In this document: in pieces, positions 8,558 through 18,994 of the stretch
How the letters are laid out: every line of letters begins with the position of its first letter
Position numbering within the stretch: the first letter of the stretch is position 1
Assembly (NCBI RefSeq): GCF_030547075.1
Contig: NZ_JAUOQH010000010.1
Location: forward strand, 1-64,000
Reading direction: 5' to 3'
Length of the DNA stretch: 64,000 nt
Source: Alteromonas sp. 1_MG-2023
GTDB taxonomy: Bacteria; Pseudomonadota; Gammaproteobacteria; Enterobacterales; Alteromonadaceae
Position numbers and translations under genes: made by a program
The notes under the pieces: model-generated
The model's database searches: none
Told to the model about the DNA's origin: nothing
What the model saw: only the letters and a program-made list of their open reading frames with translations

Positions 8558-10015
8558 TTAGTGAGCAGTGGTCGATGAGCGAGGCAATTCAATTTGAATT
8601 TTTAGCCCGCTGCGCTGCATGTCTTTCTCATTATCGCTCTGGGCAGAGTCGCTATAGCCACTGGCGTCTTCGTTATAGCCACGGGCATCATCAGTATAGT
8701 TCTGTGCGTTAATAGTACCGCCAACGGCTTCAATTTGCCGGTGGGCTAACGCCAAACCTAAACCAAAGCCAGTGCTTTGAGATGCATCTTTTCTCTCAAT
8801 CGTTGATGCTCTGGCTTTATCCACCCGAAAGAAGGGCTTAAAGATATCACCAAGCATATGTTCGGGCACACCAGGCCCATTGTCTTTCACACATAGCCGG
8901 TAACCCTGCTCGGTGATGGTGAGCAGAACTTCTACTTCCGATTTTTCCGGGGTATGGCGCAATGCGTTACGAATAATATTCTCTATCGCTTGGCCCAATG
9001 CTATTTGGCTGCTTTGAATTAACGGCGCTTTTTCTGGCAATTTGCTAACAAGGTTTTTGTCTGGGTATTCAAATCGAGCGTCTTCGCATATTACTTGTAT
9101 TAATTCCGCCAAATCGAAATCTTCCGTATTGAGTTGCGGAGACTCAGTGTTTAACCACGCAAGAGTAAGGGTATCTTCAACTAAATTTCGCATGGTAGAC
9201 GCTTCGTAGCGCAGTCGCTCTATCGCCTGTTGCGGATTAATTTTTTGTTCTACAAAATCAATCGCCATATCGATGCGGGTTAGTGGCGTGCGTAATTCAT
9301 GAGATAAATCTGCCAGTAACTGACGTTGATTATAAATAAGTTGGCTGGTTCTATCAGCCATTTTATCGAAGGTAACGGCAAGGCGAGTAAGTTCGTCATT
9401 TCGCTCTAATAACGAAGCATTGGTGCGTACATCTAGGTGACCTTCGCTAAATGATTTCGTTACATTTTCGAGTTTTCGCAGTGGCGACATAACATGCCGA
9501 TACAGTACAAAGCTTAAAATACATAACAGTATTAGCGGTAGCGCAATCTGAAGTAAGGCATTTGCATACAGCAGCATTGCGCCTGGCCGCATCCGCTGGG
9601 GCAGTTCAATTAATAGGTGAGTGCTAGCATCAAGAAAGGGAACTTCCATTACAGGGTTTTGTTGAAAATAGAGGTGTATTTTCCACTCAACACTTCTGCC
9701 ATATTGAAAGCGGTCGAAAAAAGGTTTGTAAACGGAAGAGCCTGCCATAGGAGTAAGATTAGATCTCACTACCCCTACCCACGTATTTTCTTTTTTTTGA
9801 AGGTCTTTTAGCCACACAGATAAGGCTTGTTCCCCTTGATTACGCATGATGTCGTCGGCTTCTTTACCATAAGCAAGTAATTGCTGCTGATGTTCCTTGG
9901 CAATAAAGCTCATGCTAGATTCAGTATGGTTAGTCAGCCAATCTATCGCTAAAAATAACAATACTGTGCCAACAGCAATAACAGTACATAAGCGCCAAAA
10001 CAAGGTGTATTTCAT
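8558..10015 (-). CDS. Two-component sensor histidine kinase
   Basis: This 485-residue inner-membrane kinase has a membrane helix at about 5-24, a periplasmic sensor of about 120 residues, a second helix near 150-170, a HAMP domain, a dimerisation domain with LSHELRTPLTR (phospho-acceptor His239) and an ATPase domain with NIIRNALRHTP, DNGPGVP and GFGLGLA. It overlaps the response-regulator gene by 4 bp. Near residues 437-457 an acidic insert of three seven-residue repeats (YTDDARG, YNEDASG, YSDSAQS) splits the end of the ATPase fold. Its position beside an iron receptor and a Fur-like site suggests iron or envelope sensing; this is inference. Confidence 0.9.
   Translation of the reverse strand: MKYTLFWRLCTVIAVGTVLLFLAIDWLTNHTESSMSFIAKEHQQQLLAYGKEADDIMRNQGEQALSVWLKDLQKKENTWVGVVRSNLTPMAGSSVYKPFFDRFQYGRSVEWKIHLYFQQNPVMEVPFLDASTHLLIELPQRMRPGAMLLYANALLQIALPLILLCILSFVLYRHVMSPLRKLENVTKSFSEGHLDVRTNASLLERNDELTRLAVTFDKMADRTSQLIYNQRQLLADLSHELRTPLTRIDMAIDFVEQKINPQQAIERLRYEASTMRNLVEDTLTLAWLNTESPQLNTEDFDLAELIQVICEDARFEYPDKNLVSKLPEKAPLIQSSQIALGQAIENIIRNALRHTPEKSEVEVLLTITEQGYRLCVKDNGPGVPEHMLGDIFKPFFRVDKARASTIERKDASQSTGFGLGLALAHRQIEAVGGTINAQNYTDDARGYNEDASGYSDSAQSDNEKDMQRSGLKIQIELPRSSTTAH
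8645..8707 (-). repeat. 21-bp coding tandem repeat, three copies
   Basis: Three 21-bp units sharing the core TATAG encode the seven-residue acidic repeats near the C-terminus of the sensor kinase. They keep the reading frame. Confidence 0.65.
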
Positions 10016-10701
10016 GAAAAGCGATAGCCTTTACCATGCAAAGTAGAAAGCCTTTCAGGTAACATACCAGCCTCTACAAGCTTCTTACGTACACGGCTAA
10101 TATGCATGTCTAAACTTCTGTCGTAACGGCTAAATGGCCTATCAAGTACGCTTTGGTATAAAAATGCTTTGGTCATTATTTCGTGCTGATTTTCTACCAA
10201 TACCCATAGTAATTTAAATTGAATAGGAGTGAGTTCTACTGAGCTCCCTGAAAAGTGAACATCTTGCTTAATTCGGTTAAGTTGAAGCTCATCAATGATT
10301 AACTGTGTGGCTTGTTTCGGTGGGGTAGTATCTCGTTGGCTACGACGTAGTAGGGCCTCTATTCTAAGCATCATTTCTGTGAAATTAAATGGTTTAGGTA
10401 GGTAATCATCAGCGCCTTTTCTATAGCCTTCAATGCGCTGTTGCTCAGCACCGCTTGCGGTAATCATCATCACAGGTGTGTGCTTTACTTTTCGAAGTTG
10501 GTTTAATACAGATAAACCATTTAACGAAGGTAACAGAATATCGAGCAAGATGAGATCGAAGCTTTCTTGAAGTGCAGTGAGCAGGCCTTTTTGCCCATCT
10601 AAGCATTGAGTAGTAGCAAACCCCTTCTCTTTTAATAGCCTAGCGACCTGATCGCTAAGGGTTATATCGTCTTCTATAATTAATATGCGAGCACTGGACA
10701 T
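10012..10701 (-). CDS. OmpR-family response regulator
   Basis: This 229-residue regulator has a receiver domain with the acidic pair EDD at 10-12, phospho-acceptor Asp54 in LILLDILLPS and a conserved lysine in LPKPF. A winged-helix DNA-binding domain follows, ending in RVRKKL and TLHGKGYRF. It is the partner of the kinase that overlaps its 3' end by 4 bp. The ATG at 10701 gives the normal family N-terminus; a TTG 12 bp upstream would only add four residues. A Fur-like site lies about 35 bp before the start. Confidence 0.9.
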   Translation of the reverse strand: MSSARILIIEDDITLSDQVARLLKEKGFATTQCLDGQKGLLTALQESFDLILLDILLPSLNGLSVLNQLRKVKHTPVMMITASGAEQQRIEGYRKGADDYLPKPFNFTEMMLRIEALLRRSQRDTTPPKQATQLIIDELQLNRIKQDVHFSGSSVELTPIQFKLLWVLVENQHEIMTKAFLYQSVLDRPFSRYDRSLDMHISRVRKKLVEAGMLPERLSTLHGKGYRFS

Positions 10702-10734
10702 GACATGCACCAAGGTTGTGAGTCTACATGCTAT

Positions 10735-10749
10735 TGATAATTGTTATTG
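10735..10749. promoter_or_regulatory. Candidate Fur box in the divergent region
   Basis: TGATAATTGTTATTG fits the 7-1-7 Fur pattern at 11 of 14 positions, with a perfect left half. It sits between the two-component operon and the META lipoprotein gene and could control either. Confidence 0.5.
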
Positions 10750-10872
10750 TTTGCAAGTTGGTTCGGGTATTCACTTTCAAAAATTTCTCAACTTTGCTAT
10801 TTTCGGTTTGGTTCACTACGCACAGTAGGTGTAGTCGTAATTACACCTTCTTCATAACGGCAAGGATTAGTA

Positions 10873-11610
10873 ATGCCCGCTCAACACTTCACAGTTCTGA
10901 CTTTTTTAGCTTTTTTATTTATTGCCACTGGATGTTCTAACAACTCTCCTCAAACTTCTTCTGATGCTGGTTCAATGTCTGAAGACAATCAGACAAGAGT
11001 TACACTCACTGGCACATGGCAGGTGGAAGATATTGATCACGGCGGTATCATCGATAACAGCATGCTGACGATGGAGCTGGTGACGAAAAATAGAATTTCT
11101 GGCTTTACTGGCTGCAACCAGTTTTCAGGCATCCTTAATGTAAAAGCAAGCGAGCTAGGGGAGGGGGAGTTTTCAACGTCGAAACTGGTGACCACCCGAC
11201 GTGCATGTTTAACCGCTATGTCAGCACAAGAGCAGCGTTTTATAAAGGCATTAGAAAGTGCGAGCCGCTACGAAATAAAGAATAACACCTGGTTAGTAAT
11301 TTATGACAACAGCGGTCAGCAAAGAATTAAACTAATTAAAATGTCTGCGCAACAAACAGTGGAAAACGAAAAAAATGATGCCGCTACTACTGGTACGCAT
11401 GCATTTAACTGCGCGACTGCAGGCAGCGTTGTTGTGCGCTTTTTAGGGCCAGAAACCATTAAGCTTTCTGAAAATGGCAATATTCATATTTTGCAGCGTG
11501 CGCGTTCAGCCTCTGGCGCCCGTTATATAGGTATGAACACTGAATTCTGGAACAAAGGTAGTTCAGCGATTCTTAGCCTTAAAAATCAATCGTACACTTG
11601 CAGTAAGTAA
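10873..11610 (+). CDS. META-MliC fusion lipoprotein
   Basis: This 245-residue lipoprotein has a signal peptide with lipobox IATGC. Residues about 45-160 form a META (HslJ-like) domain, recognisable by LTGTWQVEDI and the SGFTGCNQFSG signature. The last 70 residues, from about 172, look like a MliC domain (membrane-bound inhibitor of C-type lysozyme), with FNCATAGSVVVRF and the closing YTCSK cysteine. META domains occur in envelope-stress proteins and MliC blocks host or predator lysozyme, so the fusion is probably an envelope-protective factor. AAGGA lies six bases before the ATG. It is divergent from the two-component operon. Confidence 0.8.
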   Translation: MPAQHFTVLTFLAFLFIATGCSNNSPQTSSDAGSMSEDNQTRVTLTGTWQVEDIDHGGIIDNSMLTMELVTKNRISGFTGCNQFSGILNVKASELGEGEFSTSKLVTTRRACLTAMSAQEQRFIKALESASRYEIKNNTWLVIYDNSGQQRIKLIKMSAQQTVENEKNDAATTGTHAFNCATAGSVVVRFLGPETIKLSENGNIHILQRARSASGARYIGMNTEFWNKGSSAILSLKNQSYTCSK

Positions 11611-11661
11611 ATACGCAATAAGTAAACTAACCCTCGGCTAATGCTTACCACCAGAGCTTTC

Positions 11662-11691
11662 AGCGAAGGCGCTTATATAACGCCCTTCGCT
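11662..11691 (+). terminator. Possible terminator after the META gene
   Basis: AGCGAAGGCG pairs with CGCCCTTCGCT (one bulge) around a nine-base loop, but no T run follows, so termination is uncertain. The gap 11611-12029 otherwise holds an imperfect repeat (CAGCGAAGGC here and CAGCGAAGCC about 55 bp later) and no gene that I can support. Confidence 0.4.
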
Positions 11692-12029
11692 AGATTTACT
11701 AACTAAAACCTTCAGCGAAGCCTTTAATTAAAGCCTTTAGCCCACCTCATTATTTTAGTCTACGAATTTAGTTCACTGATGCAGTTCGTAACCTTTTATA
11801 GTTTTTTTTGCACATATAGCGTTTTTTCGCCTCTTGTTACTTGCCAACTTTCCAAACTGGGTACTACGCTTAGTCCATATTGTAATCAATATTAACCAAG
11901 CGTTGCCTATTTACTCGGCTTCTCAATTTAGAGTAAGTACCTTAATGACATTGAAAACACGTCATGCATATTTCGCTCAACGTTTAGTTGAACGATAAAG
12001 GAGTAGTGGCAGGGTATAAGGAGAGCCTT

Positions 12030-13217
12030 TTGCATTCAAACGTGGGCAGTTCATCAAATAGTAATTTAAATCGCTCTACTAACTACCTTTTTGGCGTAAT
12101 TTTAGGGCTGTTAGTATCCTGGGCTTTGTATTTTTTAGGAAACGCGCTTTTCGGATTCATACTGCTTTCGGTGGTATTGATAGGTTATGTCGTATTCGTA
12201 ACTAGCAAAAATGCTTCTGATACTACTCAGCCTCCCGCTGATCAGATTGAACCAAACACAGCGTTTGTTGATGATGATTTTGCATTAGCAGGCGCAGAAA
12301 TAGCCCATTCGCTATCTATATGTGAAGGCAATCTGTCTTCTATTAAGACTACCCAAGATGACGCGGTAACCACACTTAGCAATGCGTTTATTAGCTTGAA
12401 AGATTTAGTTGCTGAACAGATTAATTGTATAGGGGCACTGCTTAGTGTTGATGAATCAAACCATACTGCCTATTCAGATAAAATGCGCAGCTTCGCCAAA
12501 GATACCGATAGCACCCTTGTGAGTTTTATCGACTCAACTGAAAAAATGTCGTCATCGACACAACACCTCATGAGCCAAGTACAAACCATTCAGCAAGCAA
12601 TGCCAACGGTTATTGATGCGCTGAGCGGAATAGATGACATTTCAGCACAAACCAACTTACTGGCGTTAAACGCCGCTATAGAAGCAGCTCGAGCCGGTGA
12701 GGCAGGAAGAGGTTTTGCCGTGGTGGCCGACGAAGTAAGGGCATTGTCTACCCGCTCTACCCAGTTCAGTGATGTTATTAAAAAGCAGGTAGAAAACATT
12801 AAAGGCTTAGTAGATAAGCTCACCGAAACTGCCGAAGTGGTTGCCTCTCAAGACATTTCCCATGTGGTGAAAGCAAAAGACCATATTAGCGGAGAGTTGA
12901 AAGATATTATTCGCAAAGCAGAGTCAGACCAAGTAACCACTAAGCAATTAGAAGGCATTGGACAACAACTTGATGACGCCATTAATAATGCCATAAGAGG
13001 TATGCAGTTTGGCGACATCAATGGCCAACATATTGATTACACGAAAGATATTGTGACTTTCATTATTGAGCGGCTGCAGCAACTAGAGCCCGGTAATGTA
13101 GATGCATTTGCTTCTGAACTAAAAGCTTATCAACAAGCGCTTGCCCAACGCGGAAAAACTGATCATAACCCCGTTTCTGCAAAATCAATGGATTCGGGGG
13201 ACGTTGAGTTGTTCTAG
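12030..13217 (+). CDS. Membrane chemoreceptor without periplasmic domain
   Basis: This methyl-accepting chemotaxis-type protein of about 395 residues has two adjacent membrane helices near its N-terminus (within [16 protein letters not shown] and [15 protein letters not shown]) and no periplasmic sensor between them. The signalling hairpin is clear: [20 protein letters not shown] followed by [14 protein letters not shown]. Downstream, [13 protein letters not shown] resembles a motif of some CheA-coupled proteins. It lacks a terminal CheR-tethering pentapeptide. The start is uncertain: the TTG at 12030 has AAGGAG six bases upstream, while a TTG at 11988 is in frame without such a site. Its place at the head of the cluster equals that of PA0180 in the P. 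aeruginosa che2 cluster. Confidence 0.8.
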   Translation: MHSNVGSSSNSNLNRSTNYLFGVILGLLVSWALYFLGNALFGFILLSVVLIGYVVFVTSKNASDTTQPPADQIEPNTAFVDDDFALAGAEIAHSLSICEGNLSSIKTTQDDAVTTLSNAFISLKDLVAEQINCIGALLSVDESNHTAYSDKMRSFAKDTDSTLVSFIDSTEKMSSSTQHLMSQVQTIQQAMPTVIDALSGIDDISAQTNLLALNAAIEAARAGEAGRGFAVVADEVRALSTRSTQFSDVIKKQVENIKGLVDKLTETAEVVASQDISHVVKAKDHISGELKDIIRKAESDQVTTKQLEGIGQQLDDAINNAIRGMQFGDINGQHIDYTKDIVTFIIERLQQLEPGNVDAFASELKAYQQALAQRGKTDHNPVSAKSMDSGDVELF

Positions 13218-13277
13218 GGTAAAAGGGGTATTTGGTATCAAAGGTTATTACGTTTAAGAAGTAAGGGAATAAAGAGT

Positions 13278-13643
13278 ATGAGCAAGCACATTTTAGTAGT
13301 TGATGACTCCATCTCAATTCGTCAGATGGTGGAAATGACGTTGAAAGGAGCGGGTTACACGGTAACCACAGCCCAAGATGGACAAGACGCATTAGACAAA
13401 TGTAAATCTCAGCAGTTTGGCTTTGTGTTAACCGATCAAAATATGCCGCGTATGGATGGCTTAACGTTAATAAAGAACCTGCGGGGTTTAGCTGGTTTCA
13501 ATCGCACGCCTATAGTAATGCTTACCACTGAAGCTGGACCAGAAATGAAAGCGAAAGGAAAAGCGGCAGGGGCTACAGGTTGGATGGTGAAGCCATTCGA
13601 TCCTAACAAGTTGTTAGATGTGACTAAGCGCGTATTGGGCTAA
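13278..13643 (+). CDS. cheY: CheY response regulator
   Basis: This single receiver domain of 121 residues has the acidic pair at Asp9-Asp10, phospho-acceptor Asp53 in LTDQNMPRMDG, the switch threonine in MLTTEA and the conserved lysine in VKPFDP. It would be phosphorylated by the CheA encoded 34 bp downstream. In F7-type systems the output of this CheY is not clearly the flagellar motor, so its target is open. Confidence 0.9.
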   Translation: MSKHILVVDDSISIRQMVEMTLKGAGYTVTTAQDGQDALDKCKSQQFGFVLTDQNMPRMDGLTLIKNLRGLAGFNRTPIVMLTTEAGPEMKAKGKAAGATGWMVKPFDPNKLLDVTKRVLG

Positions 13644-13677
13644 CCCTTGCTATGAAACCGGTCTGGAAGGATTCAGA

Positions 13678-15900
13678 ATGAGCATCGATATTGAGCAGTT
13701 CCATGATGTTTTTTTTGACGAGAGCGATGAGCATCTCGACGACATGGAGCAGCTGCTACTAAATCTTGATGTAGAGTCGCCCGATTCAGAAGAGCTAAAT
13801 AGTATCTTTCGTGCGGCGCATTCTATCAAAGGGGGCAGTGGCATTTTCGGCTTCAATGCGCTGATGAACCTTACTCATGTCATGGAGAACCTTTTAGATA
13901 AAGCCCGCAATCAACAATTATCTATTACCACTGGTATTGTTAATCTGCTACTTGAAACCCTTGACGTATTAAAAGCTACATTATCAGCTTATCGTGAACA
14001 AGTTGATGTGCCCGAACAAGATATCGCCACAAGTATTGCTAAGTTAGAAGCCGCTCTATTAGAACCAAGCGATGTATCAGCGGTTAATTCTAGTATCGAC
14101 CCTGCCAGTAATCACGAGGACGTTAAAGAAGGTGAGGTTAATGCTATTGAGCGTGATGATAACAGCGGGGATGCTTTTGGTTTTTTTGATGATGAACCTG
14201 AACCTGAACCTGAGCTAAGTTTAGATACCAATCAGAAAATGACATCTAGCGACAGTGAACTATCAACCGAAAGTGACGATGGTTTCGGATTTTTTGATGA
14301 CGAACCTAGCGCAAAAACAACAGCTACACCTAAAGATGATGGCTTCGGTTTCTTTGATGAGCCAGAAGCGCCAACACTAACAACAGAAGCAAATACAAGT
14401 ACAGATACAATAGATAGTAGTTTCGGTTTCTTCGATGAACCAGAAACGCCAGCATTAAATACTGACGCAAGTGTAAGTACAGAAGATGGTAAAGGTTTTG
14501 GCTTTTTCGATACTGCAGATTTACCAAAGCAAAGTCCAAGCCCAAGCCAGAACTCAAATCAGAACCAAAACCAGAACCTAGAACCTTTGTCTACCAGCAC
14601 TTTAGCCGGTGCATCGGCTTCAGGGAAGCCAGCTACAAGCCAATCGGCGTCAGCATCAACAAGCTCTGCCGCCTCTAAGCCGCCCGCACGAGCAACCAAA
14701 AAAAGTGCAGGGCGAGATAGCGCATCAATTCGTGTAGATACCGGAAAAATAGATGCCATGGTAAATCTAGTAGGCGAGCTTGTTATCACGCAATCAATGC
14801 TGTCTATGATTGGGCAGGAAGTAGAAGGGCAAGTAGGAGAACGTCTACAGCTTGCCATTGATGAATTACAGCGCAATACCCGTGAAATTCAAGAGTCGGT
14901 AATGTCTGTAAGGATGTTACCGCTAACTGCCACCTTCAATAGATTCCCCCGACTCGTTCGTGATTTGGCGGGCAAGTTAGGCAAAAAATTGGATTTGGTT
15001 TTACAAGGTGCCCACACCGAAATTGATAAAAGCCTTATTGAGAAAATAGTAGACCCTCTCACCCATCTAGTCAGAAACAGTATAGATCATGGCATAGAGT
15101 CACCGGAAAAACGCCTTGCTGCAGGCAAACCTGAAGTGGGCACAGTAATACTTAGCGCTGAGCAAAAAGGCGGCAGTATCATTATTAGTATTATTGATGA
15201 TGGCGGAGGGCTGAATCGAGCCCGTATCTTAGAAAAAGCACAGTCGAATGGTTTAGCAATCAACGATGACATGCCAGACAGCGCAGTATGGCAACTTATC
15301 TTTCAAGCTGGTTTTTCTACTGCCGAAGCAGTAACAGATGTATCAGGCCGTGGTGTAGGCATGGATGTGGTAAGGCGTAATATCGAAGCCATTGGTGGGC
15401 GCATAGAAATAGAGTCGTCACTAGGGGAAGGTTCTGGCTTTTTCATTCATCTACCGCTAACCCTCGCTATTGTCGATGGCATGTGTGTGTCAGTTGGTAA
15501 TCAAATTTTTGTTATACCGCTGCTTAATATTGTTGAGTCTTTTCAGCCGACTGCCAGCCAGCTTAAAACCCTAGGAAACGATACGGTACTTTACGTGCGA
15601 GACCAGTATTGGCCGCTGGTTCCACTATACGACTATATGGACGTAGAAAACGCCAACCGGAAACCCACAGAAGCCATTGTTGTATTGCTAGAGAGCAGTA
15701 AAAAACGGTTTGGGATACTCGTTGATGCCTTAGTAGGCCAGCAACAAGTAGTTATAAAAAGTTTGGAAGATCACTATCGAAAAGTAGCCGGAATTGCAGG
15801 CGCTACCATCATGGGCGACGGAAAAGTTGCACTCATTATTGATGCCGACTCTATTGCAACTACTTATACCTCAAGCCAAATAGAGGACATGCTCGCATGA
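13678..15900 (+). CDS. cheA: Chemotaxis kinase CheA with repetitive FGFF linker
   Basis: This 740-residue kinase has an Hpt domain with phospho-acceptor His48 in [12 protein letters not shown], then a long low-complexity linker (about 120-340). A dimerisation domain starts near [19 protein letters not shown], followed by the ATPase domain ([42 protein letters not shown]) and a C-terminal CheW-like domain. The linker lacks a recognisable CheY-binding P2 domain. Instead it repeats FGFFD five times in an acidic context. Its end overlaps cheW by 4 bp. AAGGA lies just before the ATG. Confidence 0.93.
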   Translation: MSIDIEQFHDVFFDESDEHLDDMEQLLLNLDVESPDSEELNSIFRAAHSIKGGSGIFGFNALMNLTHVMENLLDKARNQQLSITTGIVNLLLETLDVLKATLSAYREQVDVPEQDIATSIAKLEAALLEPSDVSAVNSSIDPASNHEDVKEGEVNAIERDDNSGDAFGFFDDEPEPEPELSLDTNQKMTSSDSELSTESDDGFGFFDDEPSAKTTATPKDDGFGFFDEPEAPTLTTEANTSTDTIDSSFGFFDEPETPALNTDASVSTEDGKGFGFFDTADLPKQSPSPSQNSNQNQNQNLEPLSTSTLAGASASGKPATSQSASASTSSAASKPPARATKKSAGRDSASIRVDTGKIDAMVNLVGELVITQSMLSMIGQEVEGQVGERLQLAIDELQRNTREIQESVMSVRMLPLTATFNRFPRLVRDLAGKLGKKLDLVLQGAHTEIDKSLIEKIVDPLTHLVRNSIDHGIESPEKRLAAGKPEVGTVILSAEQKGGSIIISIIDDGGGLNRARILEKAQSNGLAINDDMPDSAVWQLIFQAGFSTAEAVTDVSGRGVGMDVVRRNIEAIGGRIEIESSLGEGSGFFIHLPLTLAIVDGMCVSVGNQIFVIPLLNIVESFQPTASQLKTLGNDTVLYVRDQYWPLVPLYDYMDVENANRKPTEAIVVLLESSKKRFGILVDALVGQQQVVIKSLEDHYRKVAGIAGATIMGDGKVALIIDADSIATTYTSSQIEDMLA

Positions 15901-16400
15901 GTGATACCGCATTACATCAAGCTGTTATCGGCGGCGATGACAAAGAGTATTTGAGTTTTGTATTAGCCGATGAGCATTACGCTTTAGATATTAAAACGGT
16001 GAAAGAAATTCGTGGTTACGAGCAGGTGACTAAAATTGCTAATGCTCCTGCATTTATCAAAGGCGTTATCAACTTGCGTGGCGACATAGTGCCTATTGTT
16101 GACCTTCGGATTAAGTTCAACGTAGGTGAAGCCACATACACTGAATTTACCATCGTCATTATGCTTAATATTCAAGATCGCATTGTGGGAATAGTGGTCG
16201 ATGGCGTGTCAGACGTTATTCGATTAATGGAAGAACAAATTTTAGCGCCTCCTGAATTTGGTGTGGCGTTCGACAGCCGGTATTTACACGGGTTGGCAGA
16301 TGTAGATGGTCAGATGGTTATTCTGGTGAATATAGAAAGCCTTATCACCAGCGAAGAAATGGGCTTAGTTGCTCCACAAAGCGTGAATGAAGACGCGTAA
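15897..16400 (+). CDS. cheW: CheW coupling protein
   Basis: This 167-residue protein couples chemoreceptors to CheA. It is one CheW domain, with [21 protein letters not shown] at the start, the [17 protein letters not shown] signature and [10 protein letters not shown]. The ATG overlaps the cheA stop by 4 bp, so the two are translationally coupled. Confidence 0.93.
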   Translation: MSDTALHQAVIGGDDKEYLSFVLADEHYALDIKTVKEIRGYEQVTKIANAPAFIKGVINLRGDIVPIVDLRIKFNVGEATYTEFTIVIMLNIQDRIVGIVVDGVSDVIRLMEEQILAPPEFGVAFDSRYLHGLADVDGQMVILVNIESLITSEEMGLVAPQSVNEDA

Positions 16401-16444
16401 CAACTAAGAACGCAACGGCAAAAATTTCGCAAATTTAGGATGAA

Positions 16445-18991
16445 ATGGTTATGGGCGTGTTTAACTTTCTCAACAATGACGAGCTTAAAGCTGCACAGCA
16501 AGAGGCGCAGCTTAAAACGCAGATCCTCGAGGCAAGCACCACGAATATCATGGTAATAGACAATGCAGGTAACATTGTTTATCACAATCCTGCGTTTTTA
16601 ACACTAGCGCAGCAGTACCCAGATGATTTTAAGGTGTCTACTAGTGATGGCGTTGCCCCTCTCAAAGGGCAGAACTTATCTACTATTGTTCGGGGTAATG
16701 CTGAGCTGCTCAATCAGCTGATGCAATGCCGCGAAGCAAGTCTACATGCTCAGCTAGCCGCTACTGTTTTTACTCTTACCATTACACCCATGGCTAATTC
16801 ATCATCAGGTGCCGCGCAGTACGTCGTGCAATGGAGTGATGATAAACAGGAAAACGAACGTGCTGGTATGGTGAATGCCATTAACAGGAGCCAAGCCGTT
16901 ATTCTGTTCACCCCCGATGGCAGCATAGTAAAAGCGAATGAAAACTTTCTGACTACTATGGGTTATTCAGAAAGTGAAGTTGAAGGTAAACGCCATAGTC
17001 TATTTGTTACCGCTGAATATGCCGCTAGCCAAGCCTACAAAGATTTTTGGACGGTATTGCGCAGTGGTGAAGTGCACAGTGGGGAATTTTGTCGTGTAAA
17101 TAGTCAGGGAGAGGACGTTTGGATCCATGCCTCTTACAACCCTATTTTCGATCATAATGGCGAGGTTGTATCAATTGTGAAATTCGCTGTTGATATTACT
17201 GCTCAGAAAAAACAAAACGCAGATCATGAAGGGCAAGTTAACGCAATTGGAAAATCTCAAGCGGTTATCGAGTTCGACTTACAGGGTAATATCCTTACCG
17301 CCAATGATAACTTTTTGAATGTTATGGGGTATTCATTAGAAGAAGTGCAAGGCAAGCATCACAGTACCTTTGTTGATAGAGACGTTAAACTTAGCCCTGA
17401 ATACGCGGCATTTTGGAAAGATTTACAAGCTGGCAATTACCGCACAGGTGAGTTCAAAAGGCTAGGCAAGGGAGGCAGTGAAATTTGGATACAAGCCTCT
17501 TACAACCCCATATTAGATAGCAATGGAAAACCCTTTAAAGTGGTTAAGTTTGCTACTGATATTACCACTGAAAAAGCGAAGAACGCCTACTTCGAAGGTC
17601 AGTTAACCGCTATTAGTAAATCCCAAGCTGTTATTGAATTTGATTTAGATGGGGTAATTTTAGATGCAAATAGTAATTTCTTATCAGCCCTTGGTTACAC
17701 CCTTGATGAAGTGAAAGGGAAGCATCACAGTATTTTTGTCGACCCTGCTTTTAAAAACAGCCCAGAATATGCAGCCTTTTGGGAGCAATTACGCAAAGGC
17801 GTTTATGCCAGTGGAGAGTACAAACGCATAAGTAAGTTAGGTAATGCGGTGTATATCCAAGCTTCTTACAATCCTATTTTAGATCAAAACGGTAACCCAT
17901 TTAGAGTGGTGAAGTATGCCACCGATATTACTGGGCGCACGATAGCAGTAGAAAGCATTAAAACCGTGATGTCTAAGCTTACCGAAGGAGATTTGCTGCA
18001 TAATATTGAAGAGCCCCTAGATGGCGATTTTAAAGTACTTGGTGAGTCGATTAATCAATTTGTAGACGAGCTACGCGACACTATTATTAAAATTCACGAT
18101 GCGGTTGAAACTATCGATACCGCGTCGAACGAGATAGCTACAGGTAACGCCGACCTATCAAGTAGAACCGAGCAACAAGCTTCAAGCTTAGAAGAAACTG
18201 CATCGGCCATGGAACAGCTTACGGGTACGGTTAAGCTGAATGCAGAAAATGCCGACCAAGCCAAAGGCTTAGCAAGTCAGGCGTCTGATGTAGCATCGCA
18301 AGGCGGCAAGGTAATTGAAAAAGTGGTTCATACCATGGGTGAAATTAATGATTCAGCCCAACGCATTTCAGACATTATTGGCGTTATTGATGGCATTGCG
18401 TTTCAAACTAATATACTTGCGCTTAACGCGGCGGTTGAAGCCGCACGCGCTGGTGAGCAAGGCCGTGGGTTTGCCGTAGTAGCATCAGAAGTACGCACCT
18501 TAGCCCAACGTTCAGCGGAAGCGGCCAAAGATATTAAAGGGCTTATTTCTACCTCGGTAGAAAAGATTACCAACGGCAATGTGTTGGTGAATAAATCTGG
18601 TGAAACCATGGCTGATATCGTTACTGCCATTAAGCGGGTGAACGATATTATGTCGGAAATTGCGGCAGCCAGTTCCGAGCAAGCTACCGGCATTCAAGAG
18701 GTTAACAATGCCGTGGTGCAGATGGACGAAATGACACAGCAAAATGCTGCGCTAGTAGAAGAAGCAGCGGCAGCCGCCGATAGCATGAGGCAGCAATCTG
18801 GGCAGTTAGCACAGCGGGTGGCGGTATTTAAAGTGGGGCAGCAAAGCTTTAGCTCAGCGCCTGCAGCATCAAGTGGAATGGCATCAATTCCCAGATCTAC
18901 ATCACGAGCCATAGCCGGCCCAGGGCCTTCTAAGCCAAGGGTAGCGTTAAACCCTGCTTCTCCTGATGAAGCAGAATGGGAGGCTTTTTAG
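16445..18991 (+). CDS. Soluble chemoreceptor with four PAS domains, BdlA/Aer2-like
   Basis: This 848-residue receptor has no membrane helix and should sit in a cytoplasmic array. After a divergent PAS domain (about 20-135) come three closely similar PAS repeats of about 120 residues (141-262, 263-385, 386-500). Each has a SQAVI start, a GKxHS or GKHHS motif and a Y-N-P-I segment as in BdlA. A HAMP-like stretch (about 500-560) and a signalling domain with [20 protein letters not shown] follow. The protein ends EWEAF, matching the xWxxF tether bound by CheR. It occupies the place of aer2/mcpB in the P. aeruginosa che2 cluster. Whether its PAS domains bind heme, flavin or nothing cannot be seen. 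ATG at 16445 or 16451. Confidence 0.9.
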   Translation: MVMGVFNFLNNDELKAAQQEAQLKTQILEASTTNIMVIDNAGNIVYHNPAFLTLAQQYPDDFKVSTSDGVAPLKGQNLSTIVRGNAELLNQLMQCREASLHAQLAATVFTLTITPMANSSSGAAQYVVQWSDDKQENERAGMVNAINRSQAVILFTPDGSIVKANENFLTTMGYSESEVEGKRHSLFVTAEYAASQAYKDFWTVLRSGEVHSGEFCRVNSQGEDVWIHASYNPIFDHNGEVVSIVKFAVDITAQKKQNADHEGQVNAIGKSQAVIEFDLQGNILTANDNFLNVMGYSLEEVQGKHHSTFVDRDVKLSPEYAAFWKDLQAGNYRTGEFKRLGKGGSEIWIQASYNPILDSNGKPFKVVKFATDITTEKAKNAYFEGQLTAISKSQAVIEFDLDGVILDANSNFLSALGYTLDEVKGKHHSIFVDPAFKNSPEYAAFWEQLRKGVYASGEYKRISKLGNAVYIQASYNPILDQNGNPFRVVKYATDITGRTIAVESIKTVMSKLTEGDLLHNIEEPLDGDFKVLGESINQFVDELRDTIIKIHDAVETIDTASNEIATGNADLSSRTEQQASSLEETASAMEQLTGTVKLNAENADQAKGLASQASDVASQGGKVIEKVVHTMGEINDSAQRISDIIGVIDGIAFQTNILALNAAVEAARAGEQGRGFAVVASEVRTLAQRSAEAAKDIKGLISTSVEKITNGNVLVNKSGETMADIVTAIKRVNDIMSEIAAASSEQATGIQEVNNAVVQMDEMTQQNAALVEEAAAAADSMRQQSGQLAQRVAVFKVGQQSFSSAPAASSGMASIPRSTSRAIAGPGPSKPRVALNPASPDEAEWEAF

Positions 18992-18994
18992 TGT

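Noticed and set aside
14330..14876. Open frames opposite the cheA linker
   Set aside because: Leucine/tyrosine-rich products mirror the repetitive linker codons of cheA; no ribosome-binding site or family resemblance.
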